Positions 34,250 through 45,486 of a stretch of DNA of 64,000 bases are shown here, one piece after another. Made by a program: the position numbers and the translations under genes. This stretch comes from Gnetum montanum. Lineage: Eukaryota > Streptophyta > Gnetopsida > Gnetales > Gnetaceae. Within the stretch, counting starts at the first letter, position 1; every line of letters begins with the position of its first letter. A model generated the notes under the pieces. It saw only the letters and a list, made by a program, of their open reading frames with translations. It was not told the DNA's origin and searched no databases. The stretch lies in NCBI GenBank assembly GCA_015680685.1, contig MNCI01004529.1, positions 26,280-90,279 on the forward strand. Reading direction: 5' to 3'.

Positions 34250-35876
34250 AAAACATAAAAAATTTAAACTAATCGTAGCCTAGTCACACTATGTGACAAT
34301 GATCAAAAAATACCAAAATGTCCATATGTCTATGGTCATGATTGCATTATGCAACATACAACAACAAGACCAATATGTGGTCATTATGGCCTTTGCAATC
34401 AAATGAAAAACAACTATAACAATGATGAAGCAAAGCATAGCAAGGTGTAACTGGCCTCATAGTAGTCAAAGCTAAGCCATAAGGGGAAGAGGAAAGAGCA
34501 TCGACTACATCATAGCCAATCACCATCATAGCTTGGGGCTTGTAAACATCAAAAAATCCATGGAGTTAGTGACCATCACAATAAGAAAGTCCAATTACAA
34601 AACTCAAAATTTTACATTTAAAAAAAATACTTAAAGCTAACCATAATAAGGTTCCAATACTACATACTAATAACACTGGAGAGTTAAAATTTAGGAAGAC
34701 CGTAGCATGCCAAAGAATGGTTAACACAACATCCATGCAACCTTGTTACCATAGAAAGTTACTTTACGATTTTGTTTTGAGTTTTGGATGCAGAGTGAAC
34801 AACAAACCAATAAGCTAACTTGCAATATATATATATATATAATACATAAATAAACAAATAAATATAAAAAAATTTAATTCAGACCCTGCAAGTAGCCGCC
34901 AGAGTGCCAGCTGGTTGTGTGGCTATGTCCTGCCTCTGTCCTCATGGCCACTCTTGCACCAGCTTTGCACCACCCCACCATTTAACCAGTTCCCTACCAC
35001 ACACCCTTATGTTTCACCAGCTTTGCACCGCATAAGCCATGCTAGCCCTGTAAGGGCAACACAGCCCTTGTTTGGGTAAGGACATTGTGCAGGCCTTGCA
35101 GTGTGTTGTGTAGCCATAGCATAGCCCAGCCATAGCACAACCTAGCCCTATCTGCAAAACCACTACCCTTGTGCCACCATTTGTCCTGCAGTAGCCCTAC
35201 TCCTCCACTACACTACACTGCCGTCTTCAGTTGCCTAGCAGCCAAACAAACTGCAACACTAGCCAATCGCCATTGCACTTCTCACTGCAGGCGCACACAC
35301 AACCCTACTCCTCTCACTACTGATGAGATTCTTAGCTACTGCTATCACACTAAACCCCCTACTGTCACCTTGCTTCCCTCTCGCATAGCCTACATACGTT
35401 GGCCTAGTTGCTATAGCTGCCACCAACAACAACAAACTTGCCAAGGTATGGCCCTACCCTGAAAATAAGAATAAAATATAAAAATAAATATTACATCATT
35501 TTTCTCTCTACTTTTTTTTCTTTATATTCTTTATCTTCATTTAAATTTATTTGCTATACATTACATGCATTCTTGTTCTTTTTTTTCCTTACATATTTAT
35601 TATCTACTCTTACTTCCATGTACCCGCTTTCTTCCTAGCTTACTTTTTTATTTCCACTATATATCATTTAACATTCTACTTTTATGATTTCTATTCTTCT
35701 TATATCCTTCATCATACTCTTTATAATGCATTAATTACCTGTACACTTATTATATTTTTCTTGTGCATACTACTTGGACTTTTACTCTACTTTTATTCTA
35801 TCTATTTGTCTTATGATCTTATATATTGGTCCATGTTGTATCTATTACTTATCCATTAATAACATGTTTAACCCAA

Positions 35877-37080
35877 TGGCCCGCCAAGGCCTAAAATTGG
35901 CAAAACATGGCCTCATGTAACTATGTTGGACCATATATATCCTAATTTATCTTATTTCACTTTGTTCAGCTTTGTCCCCACCATGTTTTAACCTTGTTCA
36001 ACCTTATCTAATACCATTTTATATGGTTTTGCCCATGATTTGGCCTTTATTTGATCCCATTATGCATAGTTTGACATTTGTTTCATCATATTCACCTTAT
36101 TCTCTCCATTATGACCTTTATTGACCACATTTATCCTTTGTTTATCCTTTGATTGGTATTAATTGATGGAGTTTGAGCATATTTGACCAGCATTTGACAC
36201 CATGTGACCATGCCCTACCAAGGCCTTAAATTAGCAACATGGCTAACCAAGGCCTTAAACTAGCAAAATGTAACCATAGTTAACCATGTTTGACCCTGTA
36301 TTACTTGGTATTACCTTATAGCCTTTGTTGACATTACTTGGATACCTATTTGGCCATTGTTGCAACATTTTATCTCATTTATGCATTATCACCAAAGTAT
36401 TTTACATTGTTATTAGCATTATTTTATTATTTTTATCAATTTTTATCATTTTGTTACATAGGTGCTACTTGATGTGCTTATGTTGTCATGCAAGAATTGG
36501 CTAGGAGAATAAACAAGTGGGATCAAATGGACTTAAAGCCTTAGTAAACCCCTCTCGTAATGTTGACCAAATTGACCTTATGTACCCAAACATTGAGCCT
36601 TGAAACCATTACACTATACAGCCATGACACCCTACATTAGCCCAATGACCATTGACCTTGAAACCAAAAACATCATGAAGGGTTCCTTAGTCAAAATTTC
36701 CTTTTAAGACCACAATAGTGAGGAAAATAAACATGAAACCAAGTTCCTCATTAGAACTTAAGCCTACTCATGACCTCATCAAACCCTTATTATGCAAAAC
36801 ATTAAATCCATCATATGGCCTTGGTTATATCTAACACTCACATGTTTGCTTGTAGTGTTGTTTATCATTGTTGATAGGTTGCAACAAATGATTGATGCTA
36901 ACAACTTTGATGATCTAAAATAAGTGAGCCTATATGACATCTTTCTCATGATGGAGAAGCATTACCATGGCCTATCGAGGCCTGAAACCAACTCTATGGT
37001 ATGCTAGAACCTTACATGGCACCATGGCCTGCCAAGGCCTTAAACTGGCAACATGGCCCACCATAGCCTTAAACTATCAA
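35877..37080 (+). repeat. GGCC-type motif repeats, right block
   Basis: Copies near 35877, 36209, 36238, 36966, 37023 and 37052, for example ATGGCCTGCCAAGGCCTTAA followed by ACTGGCAA. The core GCCNNCCAAGGCC is partly self-complementary. The same motif is at 18767-18890, across the Gy3 insertion. Confidence 0.75.
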
Positions 37081-38054
37081 TATTAGTGACTTGGGAAGCT
37101 TGGTTTTCTTCATCATGTTACATGACCTTATGCATTGTAATGTGACAATGTGCTTTCTTTGCTTGGTTTTCTTGTCCTTTTGGAGTTGTGCTTGCAAGGT
37201 GAAGCTAGAAGTCATCATGGAGGTGCAACTCATCATAGTAACAAGTCACCATGTGACCTCAAAGCACAAGTGGTGAGTTTGTCCTACTATGTCAAGAGTG
37301 CTTGTTTTCCATTACCATCTCTTTAAACCCAACCCATAGCCTAAATATAACCTTCCTTACCCTAAGCAACGATGATGACCTATGATGACACTCATGCACT
37401 ATGGTTGTATGGCATCCCTTCATCATGCTTCATCTTCAAGTCCATTGAATGTAACATAGCTCATTCAATGGGGCAAAACCATTAAGTCCATCAAACATAA
37501 CACCTATCGTTCAATGGAAAAACTAAGTCCATTGGATGAAACACAACTCACTTAGCAGGAAAGCCATGTCAAAATCGACCTTAGCAAAGAAACCCAATGA
37601 AAGTTTCACAAAAAAAAAACAAATGGGGAAGAAAACTGCCAAGTTAGGTGACTTAATGAAGACCAAATTGCCAAGACGATAGCTCCAAACATGCAAAGGG
37701 AGGAGCCTAAATAGCCAAAATTCCTTGGAGCCTAAATGGCCTAAATGGTTCCTTAAATGCATTTGTCGAGTGAGCCACATTTCAAGATACAAAATTTCAA
37801 TGCCACATGACAACCATGGTGTCAATACTTGGAATACATTATTAGCCTTCATAACTTACTCCCTATAGCTCCATGACTCTTATCATTTCCTCATCATAGC
37901 AATATCCTATCATCACAAGAACTCTTTGGCATGGTTTGACATGACTGAATCAAGCACAAAGAGGGAACGTTACTGGTGGACCTGTAGTGGTGTTTTATAT
38001 TCTTTGTTGGTGCCTCTCAAGTTAATCCTCCAAACACCAACAAAGATGGGCCAC

Positions 38055-39611
38055 TGAAACACCACCAAAGTTTGCATGTTGTAACCATTTTTCATCATGT
38101 AGCCATCACCCCATGAAACCTGAGATAAAACTTTGTTGTAAATGTGAAGATTGTAATCCATGTGGGGTAATCTCACATATTTCATACTAGTGGAGCTAAA
38201 AATGCCTCATAAGTGATCAAGTTGTCATCCCCCAAGTGAAAAAAGTCACATAGTATCTATATTTGAGCTTGGGAAGGTCAAACATGCCTTTTTGGATGTC
38301 AAAAATGGCAATTTGTTNNNNNNNNNNNNNNNNNNNNNNNNNNNNNGGGTGGTTTATACATTTTTCTACATTAGAAACACCTACAAGGGGTAGATCTCAC
38401 TCAATGTGGAAACTTTATCCATCAATGTGAAACTTCATGCTTAGCATGGAAACTTATGCCAAGTGTGGAAACTTCATGCCTAGCATGGAAACTACATGCT
38501 TAGCATGGAAAATTCATGCTAAGCTTGGAAACATTATGCCCAACATAGGAGCTTCATGCCTAGCATGGAAGCTTCATGCACAACATGGAAACATCATGCC
38601 TAGCATTAAAAATTCATGCCCAGCATGGAAACTTCACGTCTAGCATTGAAATTGCATGCTTAGGATGGAAACTTCATGCCCAGTGTGGAAGATTTACTGC
38701 CAACATGGAAGGTCTTCCAAAGCATGGATGATCTGCTCCCAGTGTAGAAGCCATTATCCTAGTGTGAATGTCATCCCCCTATTACTATTTTTGGTAAATG
38801 GAATGTCCTTGGGGGTATGAAACTTACTATATATGGCAGCCCCCAAAATTTTGGCACCCACTTAACTTGACCATGGTAGAAATTTGCAGCCAATTTGCAA
38901 CAAGACTGATGCACCAAAATCCTATATAACCAAGTATCAAACACCATAAATAGGTTCCACACTTTGGCATTTCTGAGCATTTGGCAATTTTGACTTCTAA
39001 GAGCTCTTACAAACTTGCAAAAACATAACTTCTTGGATCCTTTCAGTGTAGAATCCCTATAGCCTTATTACCCCCTTTATTACCTCCTAAGACTTGTGGG
39101 ATTTTGGTTTCTACGTTGCATACTTGGAAACCCCAACTCCCAGTGTGGAGCATTTTGGTAGCCAGATTTCCATACTTCTCAACCCCCCATCAATGACCAA
39201 CATTGTAGATTTGGAGTAGCAACAAAAGAGGTTAGATTGCATCAAGAGTGGCAAAACATCCAAATCGTGGAGTTGATTACATTGGCTTCAATGAATCTTG
39301 AACTCTTCTCAAAATAAACCCCCTTTGCTCTTCCATGGGCAACACTTGTACACAACTTCTTAACTCATTCTTTATTTTTTCAATAAAGTTTTAAAATTTC
39401 ATTTTATATGCAATTTTCATTTGCTTCTCGATTTCTAGATCTACATCTTTCTTTACATTATCCGTTTGGCATTTTGTAAGTCCTTGGGTGATCTTCCGGA
39501 CCATCTAGGGCATCCTAAATCCCATTTTTTCAAAGGCCTTGGAGATTCAAGGTTAAAGCTATTGCGCTAGGATTTTTAGTTTTCCAGTGATCGAATTTTT
39601 CAATTACTACA
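38055..39611 (+). repeat. 3' LTR of Lx
   Basis: Homologous to 12363-13976. Starts TGAAACACC and ends TTACTACA. Contains a run of 29 N at 38318-38346 and the 20-bp array at 38396-38765. It is followed directly by the continuing Gy2 gag rather than a PBS, which identifies it as the 3' copy. Confidence 0.8.
38396..38765 (+). repeat. 20-bp minisatellite in the Lx 3' LTR
   Basis: About 17 units near TGGAAACTTCATGCCTAGCA. Unit order and number differ from the 5' LTR array although the flanks align, so the array has changed since insertion. Confidence 0.85.
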
Positions 39612-41230
39612 CCTTGGACATAGATCACAAGGGTTTCTCTATAATATAGCCCTACTATAGTGATTGAAATATTAGAGTCCATCTATAATATAGTAGGGCT
39701 ATTCCTTTGGAAGCAGCCATGGCCTTGACAGTGGTGCAATAAAGAGTAGTACCTACCTAAGGCCACATCCAAGTGATTTCCTTGTTTCCATCTCTAGATT
39801 TTCCTTTGTAAGTTGGACACTCTAGAACACACTTGGTATTTATCATTAAAAAGTTCCAACATGGTACTCCATTGGTAAATGGATTCCAATTTTAAGAACT
39901 AATACCAACTTTCTACTTCTTTGGGAAATATTCTAAGGAATAATATCACATTCTACCTTTCATTCTCTATGTTCTTCAAGGCATAGGCATCATGAAAGGC
40001 TTGAAGATGATTTTGAGGATGTGCATTATCCCCCTTAAAATCTATGGATATTATTCATATCCAACCTTTTAATTCTGCTATCTTTCTTATGCCTTATAGA
40101 AATTTATACTACCTCTGAAATATTTAGCCAGCAAAGGCTCATCATAGTCATGTGGTTCGCAGTAGGCCCTTTCATTACCATGATTCCTATGATGTGTTTT
40201 GGTATGCCTTAGCTCCTAATGATGCTCATCTTCCCCTTCTAGTTTTGGTGCTTTCAATCTTGATCATCCTGATGGGATCTTTGTTCATCTCCATCCTAAT
40301 CTTAGCTATTTTTTCTCTTGTCTCAACCTTAACTCCTCTTATTAGAATTTGGGAATGAAGAGGATGTTTAGGATGAAGAAGAATAAGAACTAGAAGAACA
40401 ATTCCTACTAGTCCTTCTTCTTCAATCCCTACCCTGATCCATTTGCTTTTCTTTGTCCTTTTGCTTATTGTTCTCCTTGCTCTTAGATGAATGGCTAGGA
40501 TTTTTGTCCCTCAAGCCTCTTGGTTTTGAGAACTTGTCTTTCCATCACCAAGTTTGTTCAAAGTTGACTGTAACCATTAGTGAAAGGTCTTCTCATCGAA
40601 GAAAAGAGGAGAATTTGTGTATTGGAATTGTCCAAAAAATAAATCCTTTCCCTCTTTGTGTTGTTGCAAGAATAACTAGGTCAGGATTCTCTTGCCCTTA
40701 GAAGCCTCACAACATGCTTCCATATGCCAATCTTTCTTCTGTTAGGCATCTGTAGGGTGATCGTTCCTATAAGTATAGTCTTGGACCTCATATTTTGAAT
40801 TGAGTGTAGTGATGTCTAGTCTAATGACATTGGTCATCAACATGGCAAGAATAGATCAGTCAAGAGGCAACACAATGTTACCTTCCATGTTCCTCCAACA
40901 CATCAATTCATCTTGATATAGAATAAAAGTTAAATCCATATTGTAAGGATCTAAATGGATGTAGACAACTCTTAGTTCTTAGAGCCTCTTTGGTTTCCTT
41001 TTTTGTTAATTGGATTCTCTAGTATGTGTGTAGATTTGTCCTTACAAGAAGAAGCCATATTAGTTGTATATAAAAATAGTATGCCTTTTGATATCTTATC
41101 TCTTTAATTATATTTCTTATTGGATGATAGTGATCATTGTTGTATTATCTTTATAATGTCTTTATATAATTTCATAGTCTACTACTAATTAGTGCACTTA
41201 GGTAACTAAAATCACTAGAAACAATGCCAA
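39612..41230 (-). pseudogene. Gy2 gag, N-terminal and central part, with leader and PBS
   Basis: On the minus strand: a PBS-like TGGCATTGTTTCTAGTGA at 41212-41229 (11 of 18 matches to the tRNA-Asp complement); a probable ATG at 41058-41056; an N-terminal block like Gy3 and Gy6 (LTFILYQDEL, WRNMEGNIVLPLD); a basic Lys/Arg/Ser stretch near 40380-40500; then the gag core to 39700 (NADPQNHLQ-like, ESWY-like, WSTMLELFNDKYQ-like). It breaks at the Lx insertion and continues at 12362. Confidence 0.7.
39646..39702. repeat. Small inverted repeat in the Gy2 gag
   Basis: ATAGCCCTACTATA (39646-39659) and its reverse complement TATAGTAGGGCTAT (39689-39702) enclose a 29-bp loop. Relatives lack it; it looks like a local templated inversion about 35 bp from the Lx insertion point. 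Confidence 0.75.
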
Positions 41231-41936
41231 TGATGAGCAATGAAGTCTCTCCTATGCCCAACCATACAAATCACAAACATGCACTAGCGATCTCATTGAA
41301 TTCCATGAACTTTAGTTCCTAATTTATCCATAGTCTTAAACCATGAAGGGGTTGTATGATCATTGTCTTCCTAACTCACACTTGTGTTATCAATACGAAT
41401 GGTTAAATATGAGTTAAGACTTATGATGTTTATTTTTATCTATATTTTTATATATCTTTTATCCTAATGGCTAGATAAGTGAATAAAGATTTAATAATTA
41501 ACATTCAACACTACTACATTACCAAGTGAACATTATTGAGTGTACCAAATATTCACTACTAGGATACCAAGTGCAATACGTTATGCTCGAAGTGGTCATA
41601 CTTATGTATTTATGATTGAGTATATCAACTAATTAAAACCATGAAAAGTAAAGTGCAAATAGGAAAAATTAAACTATTCCAAGTGCTACAATGAATATCA
41701 AAAATATCAACTTCATTGTCATTCACACCAATGTGTTTAGATATATGGCATTTGAATAAAGCTTTGTACAATCTCTTTAATTCACATTGTAGGCACTCAA
41801 AGGGAAATTATTCTAACTCTAAACAAACTAACTTCAGATGTCATAAATGTGGGTGATAGTCATATTTATATATGCTTTTCCTACATTAGCATCAACAAGG
41901 TTGCATTGACACAACCTCTCTACTCATGACTCATCA
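41231..41936 (-). repeat. 5' LTR of Gy2 (706 bp)
   Basis: Reverse orientation: TGATGAGCAATG at 41231 is the reverse complement of the family end (...GCTCATCA), and TCATCA at 41931-41936 is the reverse of the TGATGA start. The PBS lies on the correct side (41212-41229). It contains the U5 signature (TTGTATGGTTGGGCATAGGA on the minus strand). Confidence 0.85.
41863..41910 (-). promoter_or_regulatory. U3 14-bp motif pair and TATA of Gy2
   Basis: On the minus strand GTCAAT (41910) and GTTGAT (41896) are 14 bp apart, and TATATAAATA begins at 41872, 24 bp after the second motif start. The sequence differs from GATATC but resembles the GTTGAT/GTCAAT units of Gy5, and both spacings match the other LTRs. 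Confidence 0.6.
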
Positions 41937-43687
41937 AATGGTCTTCTGCCTTTGAATACCTTGTTCTTTATTAAAAAAAACATTGAATTCATTGGAGCAA
42001 AATTCATCACCATTGTTAGTTCTAAGAATTTTAATTTTCTTTCCTAAATAATTCTCAACAAGAGCTTTGATTTCCTTGAATTTTTCAAATACTTCAAATT
42101 TATTTTTTAATAAATAGATCCAACTCTTTCTAGAATAGTCATCAATAAAAGAAACATAATACATAGCACCTCTAGGAGAACTTCTTTTAATATTTTTAAC
42201 TAGTTCACATACATCACTATGTATTAGTTCTAATATCTAAAGAGATTTAGCATTACTTTTTTGAAAAATATAACATCTTTGTTTACCATGTAGAAAATGA
42301 TGACAAAAATCTAAGGAAACTTTTGAAAACGAAAATTTACCTTTCTTGTAAAGTTCCTTAAGTCCTCTTTCACCAAGATGTCCCATTCTTTTATGACACA
42401 AATCAATACTTGAATTTAAATTAATAACTGCAAATGCACTTAATTTCTATTTTAATGTCTTAGCTTCTAATTTACACAACTTGCCTTTTTTAATTCCAAA
42501 AACCAAAAGAGATAAACATGTGGTATTAAACATTTTTCACCTCCAAAGATAACAATTAGTCCTATATCATCCAATTTACTTATAGAAAAAATATTTTTAG
42601 TAGGTATTAGAACATGACATACATTGAGAATTGATTAACTACTCCATTATTAAACTAAATCTTTACCTTTCCATAACCTACAACTTTGCACAGATCATCA
42701 TTATCCAATCATACCATTCCAGGATTAGATGATGTATACTCACTAATATAATTAAAATGTGGAGTGTAGTTATGAGATGCACTCAAGTCCACATACCATG
42801 AATATGTATCAATATTATCAAAAGATGACACAACACACAAATCTTCCTCTCAATCAAAAGGGGCTTTATCACTTTTTGATGCATTACTTTGTTTGCCCTT
42901 TTTTGGAGGGGCTTTACAATCTTTCTTTACATGACCAACTTTATTACAATTATAACATTTAGGTGCCTTCTTTACAATTTTTTGAGGTTTATTCTTAAGT
43001 TGAGGCCTCTTAACAAGCTTTGGCTTTACATCATTTTTGATAAATAATACATCATTTTAAGGAGTAGAAGTTTTTATTCTTACTTCCTTAAACAACAATT
43101 TATCAACAATATTATCAAAAATAAAGCTGGTGGATGTATTACTTATAGCCATCACAAATGTCTCCCATGAATTTGGAAATGTGATGAAAAGTGTGGTGCA
43201 TTAATCTTCCTCATCCATTTTCATCCCCATAGACTACAATCAATGGATCATCATATTGAAGGTATCCAAGTGTTATGTAATGGCAGTACCTTCAACCATT
43301 TTACAATTATACAATCATTTCTTCAACAATAGCTTATTGATTAGGAACTTTGTTTGATACAGAGTTTTTAGTCTATTCCATAAATTTTTAGCAAAAGAAA
43401 TGTTGAAAACATTAAGCAATAATGAATCTAAAAAACATAAATGAGTTGTACTTATCACCTTCAAGTTTAGCTTTTTCCACTCTTCATTAGACATTTTATC
43501 AACCTCACTTTTGAAATTACAATGGTTCTTTTAAATGAGTAGAGCCACCATCTTAATATATCACAATTTATATTGGATCTATTGAAAAATTCAATCTTAA
43601 TTTTGGACAAAGAGTTGGTCATGATTTTTCCCTATAATTACTTGAACAAAGTAATCATAGTGTGTGGAACCAAGCTTTGATACCAAT
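41937..43687 (-). pseudogene. Co1: Ty1/Copia gag, protease and integrase start
   Basis: Reverse strand from the PBS at 43685 (TGGTATCAAAGCT, complementary to initiator tRNA-Met): decayed gag; a canonical zinc knuckle CYNCNKVGHVKKDC at 42916-42957; a protease region; a GAG-pre-integrase stretch; then the integrase core (YYVSFIDDYSRKSWIYLLKN; TNNGDEFCSNEF) at 41934-42164. It is cut at 41937 by the Gy2 LTR. The rest (RT, RNase H, 3' LTR) must lie beyond the left window edge. Confidence 0.85.
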
Positions 43688-44181
43688 TGTTATTCTAAAT
43701 CACTTGCACCAATATAATATTAAATTTATTATAACATAAAGAAAACTATAGAAAAATTGAAAAGACATTGAGGTACCCTAGGAAAAACCTTTAAGGTAAA
43801 AAAACCTTAGCAAGAATCAGTTCTTAGACCATAAGTAGCAACACAACTTTAGAGGATTAAAGCTTAAGGAGAATTTATGAAAGGAAGAAGAGATGACTTC
43901 CAAGTTTTATGCTTTTTTAAAATCTTTTTCATTAAGGATGCTCCCTTTGAGCTTGTTATATATTGTCACGGGTTACAAAAATAAAATAGTATTACAAGGG
44001 ATAGGTATTTTGTTTTTGGAAAAATAGGTTCGCATAACTAAAAAATAAGTATGGATGGGTTAAACATATAAAAAATAGAAAACCAAATATTATGGTTACA
44101 AAATATGGCAACAAATGATGATGATGGAGTCAAAAATGGATGGTGGAGAATTAATGCAGATTTGCCTTCAACCACTTTACA
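43688..44181 (-). repeat. 5' LTR of Co1 (494 bp)
   Basis: Begins TGTTATTC on the plus strand (LTR end on the minus strand), adjoining the PBS, and ends CTTTACA. Homologous to the Co2 LTR: CTTGCACCAATATAATATTA, TTAGAGGATT-AAGCT and GAGCTTGTTATATATTG, which gives a TATA on the minus strand. Confidence 0.8.
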
Positions 44182-44828
44182 AATTTGAACAACAACAATT
44201 TGATTATAGCTACATTGCATCAAAGACATGTTTTTCAAAAACAATTTTGTTGAAGATGAAATAAGAAGAAGAAATAAGTTGCAAAATGCTCCAATAAAAC
44301 CCTCTAAAAATCAAAGAGAAATCAAAATGAAGCTTTCCCCATTGCCACAAATCAGCCATTGCAGTATTTGTGGCCCAAATCAATCAAATTTTGTTCATAT
44401 TCCATCCACTTTTTTCTTGAATGAGTTGTCTTCTTTAATTAGCAAGGACTCTTAGGAATTGTACACCATAAAAAAATGAATGTGCTATAAGTTATTGTTA
44501 CTTGCCTTTGTTCAACCTTAGCTATTCTATTTTTAGACTATGTTTGTTTTCTATGACTCATCTGTATTTGTTCTCTTTGAGACTTATGTTTAAGATATTA
44601 GGGAATAAGTATGCCATACATAGGATAGATGAGTAACTATATAGGGTATATATGTAGGTATATTAATTACTTACTCAAGTTATAATAAAAATATACATTT
44701 ATATTTTTTTTATAAAATTTATATATAATATACAACCTTTTGTTGCATTTACATAGTCATACTTTTTTTACATATTGGAAACTATAATATATAGTCTAGA
44801 CCCTAAGAAAAATACCCTAACTCTCTTC
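44182..44828. other. Unassigned DNA between two Copia elements
   Basis: About 650 bp, AT-rich, with alternating TA runs near 44620-44750. No homology to the other elements by eye and no convincing gene; the 75-codon open frame at 44228-44455 has no supporting features. It may be older host or repeat DNA into which the Copia elements inserted. Confidence 0.5.
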
Positions 44829-45256
44829 TATTATTCCCAGTTGCTTGCACTAATATAATATTAAATTTAAAAGAAATTGTTGAAAATAAAAAAAGACACA
44901 AAGTTACCCTAGGGAAAACCTTCAAGGTGAACCCCAGCAAAAAATTGGCTCTTGGATCATTAGCAGCATAGCCTTAGAGGATTGAAGCTCATGAAGAATT
45001 TACAAAGGAAGGGAGATAACTCTCAAGCTTATGCTTCAAAAGAATGTGGTGCCCTGGATGCTTCCTTTGAGCTCCTTATATATTGTTTGGGTTACAAAAA
45101 TAAACCCAAAATTAAAAAGAGATAAGGTAGTTTATTCTTGTGGGGATAGGTATGAGACCAAATATAACATAGACATAAATAAAAATATAATAAGGTAAGG
45201 TAGAAATATCTACAGAAAATCAAGGAAAAGGCAGATTTTCCTTCATCCACCTCACA
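44829..45256 (-). repeat. 3' LTR of Co2 (428 bp)
   Basis: Aligns with 43688-44181. The right edge ACCTCACA (TG on the minus strand) abuts internal sequence in which a purine-rich stretch on the minus strand (CAAGAGCGAGAAT) could be the PPT. The left edge reads TA rather than TG, one transition. Confidence 0.8.
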
Positions 45257-45486
45257 ATTCTCGCTCTTGAAGGTAAAGCTACTTTAAAAAAATAGTCCAA
45301 ACCATTTTTCAGAAATCAGGTCAAAAGAAGATTAAACACTAATTGGCACTAGAGAAACTTTTTAGCATGAGTTAACTTGGTGAGTACATTTGTAGGATTT
45401 ACTTTAGTTAAAATTTTATTCAAAAGAATCCTTTACTTTTTAATTTCCTTCCGTATATAGTAATACTATTTTTCAATGTGCTTTAT

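Larger units (their letters stand above)
34245..38054 (+). other. Lx internal region, second half (non-coding)
   Basis: No convincing coding region. 34245-34880 is AT-rich and ends in a TATA run. 34880-35460 is visibly GC-richer with local repeats (CACCAGCTTTGCACC twice; AGCCATAGCA copies). 35460-35870 is T-rich. 35877-37080 has the GGCC-type motif and many TTGACC-like words. A PPT-like AAAGATGGG (38043-38050) precedes the 3' LTR. The lack of pol matches a large non-autonomous LTR element. Confidence 0.6.
12363..39611 (+). mobile_element. Lx: large LTR element, interrupted by Gy3 and Gy4
   Basis: Two homologous 1.6-kb LTRs (12363-13976 and 38055-39611) in direct orientation bracket a PBS-like site, gag/protease remnants and a long non-coding part. 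The inner sequence is split by Gy3 (19033-34244). Continuity is supported by the CATAT site duplication and by a repeated motif around ATGGCCTACCAAGGCCTAAA on both sides of the insertion. Outside both LTRs lies one continuous Gy2 gag. The flanking pentamers TTTTA (12358-12362) and CCTTG (39612-39616) could be one site duplication differing only by transitions. Confidence 0.8.

Noticed and set aside
34810-34875. TATATATATA run as a promoter
   Set aside because: Simple TA/AAATA repeat with no downstream gene; none of the palindrome cores found at the LTR promoters are nearby.
35438-35859. Hydrophobic open frames that look like membrane proteins
   Set aside because: The DNA is T-rich low complexity, so Phe, Leu, Tyr and Ile codons arise by chance; two frames overlap and neither has a conserved motif.
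40152-40358. Plus-strand 68-codon membrane-like frame
   Set aside because: Antisense to the Gy2 gag, which is supported by homology on the minus strand.
43673-43685. Possible tRNA gene
   Set aside because: Only a 13-base match complementary to the initiator tRNA-Met 3' end, at the correct place for a Copia PBS; no cloverleaf around it.
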